A stretch of DNA of 64,000 nt from Limnoperna fortunei (taxonomy: Eukaryota; Mollusca; Bivalvia; Mytilida; Modiolidae). Under the pieces are notes generated by a model. That model ran no database searches and was not told where the DNA came from. It saw only the letters and a list, made by a program, of their open reading frames with translations. Of the stretch, positions 59,401 to 64,000 are shown one piece after another (within the stretch, counting starts at the first letter, position 1; every line of letters begins with the position of its first letter). A program made the position numbers and the translations under genes. The stretch lies in assembly GCA_944474755.1 (NCBI GenBank), contig OX104112.1:51286774-51350773 (forward strand), given 5' to 3'.

Positions 59401-60535
59401 AAAAATCAGATCATTTGTGGCAGATTGGCCAGGACCACTAATTTTTGAAATGCTTGTCAGTTAAGGTCAAAATCAAGGACAACCTGCAATCCTGGTCATT
59501 TAAGGTCAAAGTCAAGGACACCTTGGTACAACTGGAACTCTCCACACAGGTTGTGATATGGCTTCCAGTGTTCATGACTAAATATGTAGACCAGGAGGCC
59601 CTTTATACCAAGATTTAAAAATTAAGTCAAAATTACAATAGGCTTTGTAAAGGGCATATTTAAATCAGCAGTGACAAGTAGTTCATCAAAGTTAACCACA
59701 GATTTAGTACAAAATAAGGTTATGAATTAGGTATGTAATACAATGGTAATTGATGTGATTTGTTCATTAAAATTCATATACATCAAAATTTCAAGTTTGG
59801 CACACAAGTTTAAATATTTCCAGACAGATAAGGAAGGTAGGATTTTCATAGATTTTATATCTTTTCGTTTATTTTTGTCTGACAGTAAATAACAGTGGGA
59901 GCTTCCTGAAATTTACGTCAATGTGTTGGAGTTTTGAAATTGATCCATTATGAAAAAGAATTATTTCTGCAGTAACTGATAATGAACTAAATTGAAATGA
60001 ACATGTAGATTTTAAGTAGATCATTGGAATTCATGTTGATTTCACTACATGCAGGTGCATAAAATTATGTAATTGAAATGAGAAAAACATAACTGAAAAA
60101 CTGCAGATCATGATTTGAAATATAAATAGGATACAATGAACACTGAGTTTATTTTGAGAATGGTATATTTCGTCCTAGACAATCACGTCTGTATCATATT
60201 TTTGTCTTAGACCAATAAGTCTTTTTCATATTTTTTGTCCTCTTTCAAAATAAATATTGTTCTTAATGATGTCAGATTGAGGTAACAATATGTTCCATAA
60301 TGTGTTGATATAACTATAGAAATTAGTATTCCCTTTGAAAAGAGTGTTTTATATTTTTTTTATTATAGTTAATTACATGTAAAGTTTAGTGATATATCTA
60401 TTCCTTCGTTGACCCATGACTTTTCTATTGAAATGAGGCTGGTTTTGGTTAATTTTGGAAAAATATTTGAATGTTTCAAAGAATCGAAAAAGTTCTATTG
60501 GAACAATCACCTTCAGCTCCTGGGAAACGAGTGTA

Positions 60536-61165
60536 GGACAAAATCCCTTCCGTGTAATTTAGCATAGGTGGACAAAATCCTTCCCGAATATGATTTTTAA
60601 AATGCATGTTTTTTAAATGTTCACACCCTACAGTATCGTACAGATAAACCTTAAAAAATGACCTTATATTTTACCAAAAAAAAACCAGATTTTTAATTAC
60701 TTAATAATAATAATTGTTTGTCTCATTTGCAATGCTTAATTAATGACTTGTTAATTAATATGTTTATGATCAAATGAATATCGCTTACTTGAGCAAAACA
60801 TTTTCTATATCTTTTAGAAAATTGAACCGGGTATGGCTATTACTAATAAGTTAAAATTTAATAAAATAATGGTATAATTTAGTTTAATATTAACTTGAAT
60901 TGTTTTTTTTGGTTAGTAATAATGAAAGAGACCAAATGGCGCGGTTCCTTTATTAACACATGTCATACAACACAAACCATATCGACTCGATGCGTTTCAG
61001 TGAAAAAAAATAATAACCATGTTTTAATCTTTGTCTCAATCATCATTTCAAGTACCAAGTAAAAAACTATAAAACACGATGCACAATACTTATCGATATT
61101 ACCATAATACGATTTGGGAGGGATTTTGTCCGCCTATGCTAAATTACATGGAAGGGATTTTGTCC
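60536..61165. mobile_element. MITE with 50-bp terminal inverted repeats
   Basis: Left repeat 60536-60585 (GGACAAAATCCCTTCCGTGT...) and right repeat 61116-61165 are inverse copies with about three mismatches. The motif GGACAAAATCC occurs twice within each repeat. The 530-bp interior is AT-rich with no transposase. Outside the right end GGGGGTATTTTGTCCGTCC continues the motif, so the original element may have been longer. Confidence 0.78.
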
Positions 61166-61699
61166 GGGGGTATTTTGTCCGTCCCCCTTCTTTTGCACAA
61201 TACCAATTGTTTTTCTTGGTATCATGGTCTGTAACTATTCAGTTCTTATTTTGATATGAACTAAGTGTTTTAGTGCATTTTGGACACAAGTTATTATAAT
61301 TGACAGTCCTTCTCTATACCACAGCACTGGTTAAATGCCTCATGAAATAAAGGAGAGCATATTGCACAAGTTAAAAAATTAATCATTAATTAATATTAAT
61401 TAGACAGAGATAAAGTGGAGATTTGTCTGATTACATATACACATTGAGACATGTCACATAGTTGTCTGTGATCCAACTTAGTCATTATTTTTATGTTATC
61501 TTTTGCATATGTAATGAAGGTAGCTAAAGGCTTCATAAAGTTTTTAATTTTTGTTCATACAGGTGTATATATTAATTAAAGACAAAATATGTCAAAAGTA
61601 ATTTGTCATACAATTAATTTTAACTAACATGTCAACAGCTGTGCACAATTCAGTTTCACTATTTGAATTCATAAATAGGGACAGGGGGTGCAGTGTAAT

Positions 61700-62160
61700 T
61701 TAGGGGCATCTGTGGCGGAGAGGTTAAGATGGTTAGTCATCTATCGATTACCAACGTGTTAACACCACTGAAGTTGTGAGTTTGAGCCTTACTGGGGTCA
61801 GGGTGTGCTTCACTGCAACCTTAATTGACAAGAAGGTAAGACTTCCAATTGAACCCCCAATAAAAAATATGCAATGCATTAGACTATCACAAGATACATG
61901 GAGTTCACATGGCTTCCACTTGCTCAATTGGCAATGCATGACTGTGTCCACTGTGGGGTTCACCAGTGGCTGCCACCCAGTGCCAAATTCTTTTATATAC
62001 ATTTAAAATAATGCATTTTTAGTGGGGGGGGGGGGGGTTCAAATGGAAGTCTTTCAGACAAGGAATGCCAGTTCTCGTGCTGGTTGAAGGGTTTTCACTC
62101 CAGCATCCTCCCCAATAAAATCTAGTTGGCATGATATAGCTAAAAAACAAAGAAAAGAAA
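61700..62160 (+). repeat. Degenerate SINE with internal extra sequence
   Basis: Head TAGGGGCATCTGTGGCGGAG, box B-like GTTGTGAGTTTGAGCCTTAC and CTTAATTGACAAGAAGG, then an extra stretch of about 200 bp (61860-62060, including a G-run near 62022). The tail half follows: CCCCAATAAAATCTAGTTGG and CATGATATAGCTAAAAAAC. Either an insertion or two adjoining copies. Confidence 0.6.
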
Positions 62161-64000
62161 CAAAATTGAAATGTTTTATTGGACATAAATTTGTGGATCT
62201 GCATGGGTAACAATAATATTGCTTAAATGTTTTTGTTGGATGTGAAGCCTAGACATTGTATTGTCATGAAAAAAAATTGACTTGACTGAATCCTTTAATA
62301 GTATACCAATGTCTTCATCCAGTGTCTTCATCTGTGATGAAGACCATGATGAAGGTTTAAAAATACAAAATCATTGTTATAAGTGCAATAAAGTAGGTGG
62401 CATGATAGTTTATTGAATTCTAAAGACATTGTATATATATAATAATTATATATATATATATATGAGTCATTACTTCATGTACATAAGATTTGAGTATATA
62501 TAGGTCCTTTTTGATGGAGATGACTCAAGTGATATTGGTAAATATCAACAATAATTGTTTACGCCTACTTTATAGTGATCTTCAAAAAGCATGTAAATGG
62601 CATATTGTTAAAAACGGGGTCTGTTAAACAGAAAAGATCTCTCTAATGTTTAGTAAAGGAAATGATAACTAATCTGACAGATGGCGCTGTTCTTAGAAAA
62701 CAATAACTTGCCATGTTTGGTCATAAGAGGACTAGACGTTTTATAACTTCAAAGAGGAAATTAACAAAATTAGTGCACTTATTGAACAAAGAGGATTACT
62801 TTTGTCTGCCGATTTTTGCATGCTTAGAGGAAAATTAAGAAATTTTTGCAGCAAATTCTCTGCAATAATTGCAATTTACAACTGTCAAATATCTGTCAAG
62901 AGCACCTTATATGCTAGGCTAATTATACATAACAAAGAAATGATTATTGCTTGTGATAAAGTATTGCTGTGAGGGTTTTAGCAAGTCTTGTTGGAAGTTT
63001 TGTAAAGGTCATTGTTCAGTGATGATGTAAATAGCATTATCGATTTAATTCATTGACAGACAATTATAATACAGTTAAAAGCTACAAAGTTCCCAATGAC
63101 AATGTGTTCAGTTGATAATTGAATACAAAAGTGATTAATTATTGAGATGAATGGCCTCTCTTATGTCTGATCTCAGGTAAATTCAGGTGTTTGATTAACC
63201 TTTACAAGTGATTAGACAAGCAACATTTGACATGAAACTTATAAAGCTTAAACAAATATACAGTTTACAAAATTGAAAAAAAAGACTGTTTAGGTCTTAA
63301 GTAGCTCTTTAAGCCCTTTACCAAAATTAATGACATAGTTTAAAAATCAATTGTACATATTTGTATTGGGTGCAATGACCTCTTCCAAACATTTTTGACA
63401 ACTTACAACTTTAAATCTAAACCATTGTAAACAATTGTTTTTTTATGTAAATTTTGACCTCTTGTTTGTTTGTTAATCACTTATTTTCCCTTTATTGTCT
63501 CTAGAGGATCGACTTAACTTTGCTGTAAACAGGATACTCTATTGAGGGTGTGCCATTCATATTATGTAATGAATACATGTATATAAAAAGTCTCCTGAAT
63601 TGTTCTTCTGTTTTCATGTGTCAAGAACTATGAAATAGTTACGGGTACATGCAGTGCTCTGGGTCCTTCACACCAATATAAGCCAAAATGAACCATTTGA
63701 CACTTTACAAACACTTCATAACTGATAACAAAATTGACTTAATAGAACAAAGGACTGTATTACAGATTTTTAATTGTGATAAAATTCTTGTCATCCATTG
63801 TTCAAGTGCAGATAACTGTCAGCATGTATGCTTGATTTGGTTCTTTTGTTTTACAAGTGCAGTTATTTTGTTTTTTAATTTTTTTTCTCACAAAATCTAA
63901 ATGGTTTATGCAAATTGACAAGGCAAATATTTGTTATGTTTAAATCTTTGTATCCCTTTGAATTAAAAGAATTTTGTGTTTGGTTTTAATAGAGTGTAAA

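Larger units (their letters stand above)
51495..64000 (+). other. CAS-family gene intron 2 (continues past window)
   Basis: No YxxP-rich or other CAS exon is visible to the right of the SH3 exon. Gaps between listed repeats (51.8-52.8, 54.2-54.5, 56.8-57.8, 58.7-60.5, 61.2-61.7, 62.2-64.0 kb) are AT-rich with chance ORFs only. A (TA)n run lies at about 62437-62462. Confidence 0.55.

Noticed and set aside
59401..59560. GGTCAAAGTCAAGGACA repeats as a further hairpin/core element
   Set aside because: Only a twofold short repeat next to the N gap; no hairpin, microsatellite or core motif.

Overview
The window looks like a bivalve mollusc chromosome, probably mussel-like; the species is not claimed. 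It is AT-rich, with small exons in long introns. It carries tRNA-derived SINEs with (CAAA)n-type tails, hairpin-ended elements with internal satellite arrays and GTCCGTCC or GTCGTCGTC tracts, and frequent TACATGTACATGTA motifs. Two 200-base runs of N mark a draft assembly.

Two conserved genes are recognisable, arranged head to head about 6.8 kb apart. (1) Minus strand, 18438 down to 1331 and continuing off the left edge: a GALNS-type sulfatase (N-acetylgalactosamine-6-sulfatase). I rebuilt 13 successive coding exons with matching phases, 488 codons, from the start codon and signal peptide to about 30 residues before the expected C-terminus. The ninth exon exists as two tandem versions (9a and 9b), both 104 bp with the same phases. 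They encode nearly the same 35-residue piece but differ at about 20 synonymous codons, which makes them strong candidates for mutually exclusive splicing. (2) Plus strand, from 25234 and running off the right edge: a CAS-family adaptor (BCAR1/NEDD9 type). A four-codon first coding exon (25234-25245) is followed by a 26-kb intron and an SH3 exon (51234-51494). Later exons lie beyond 64000.

The remainder is repeats. Between the genes (19.4-23.6 kb) lie two 5'-truncated, broken LINE remnants. The introns hold at least ten SINE copies or fragments, two with exact 14- and 15-bp target duplications. They also hold several foldback or MITE-like DNA elements, a 57-bp and a 41-bp minisatellite, and six or seven hairpin-capped tandem-repeat elements.

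Those last elements (599-1006, 6438-8417, 11520-11750, 33810-35403, 50218-51035, 52801-54116, 54552-56500) are the most interesting non-genic signal. Families with different terminal sequences share one layout: terminal hairpin X-X', short GC-rich microsatellite, tandem array, a further X', and in some copies a last small hairpin ending CTAG before a T. All six recognisable families also carry one core motif with a constant 14-nt spacer, although their repeat units range from about 146 to 490 bp. This suggests a single superfamily of non-autonomous, probably rolling-circle (Helitron/Helentron-like) elements that spread satellite DNA.
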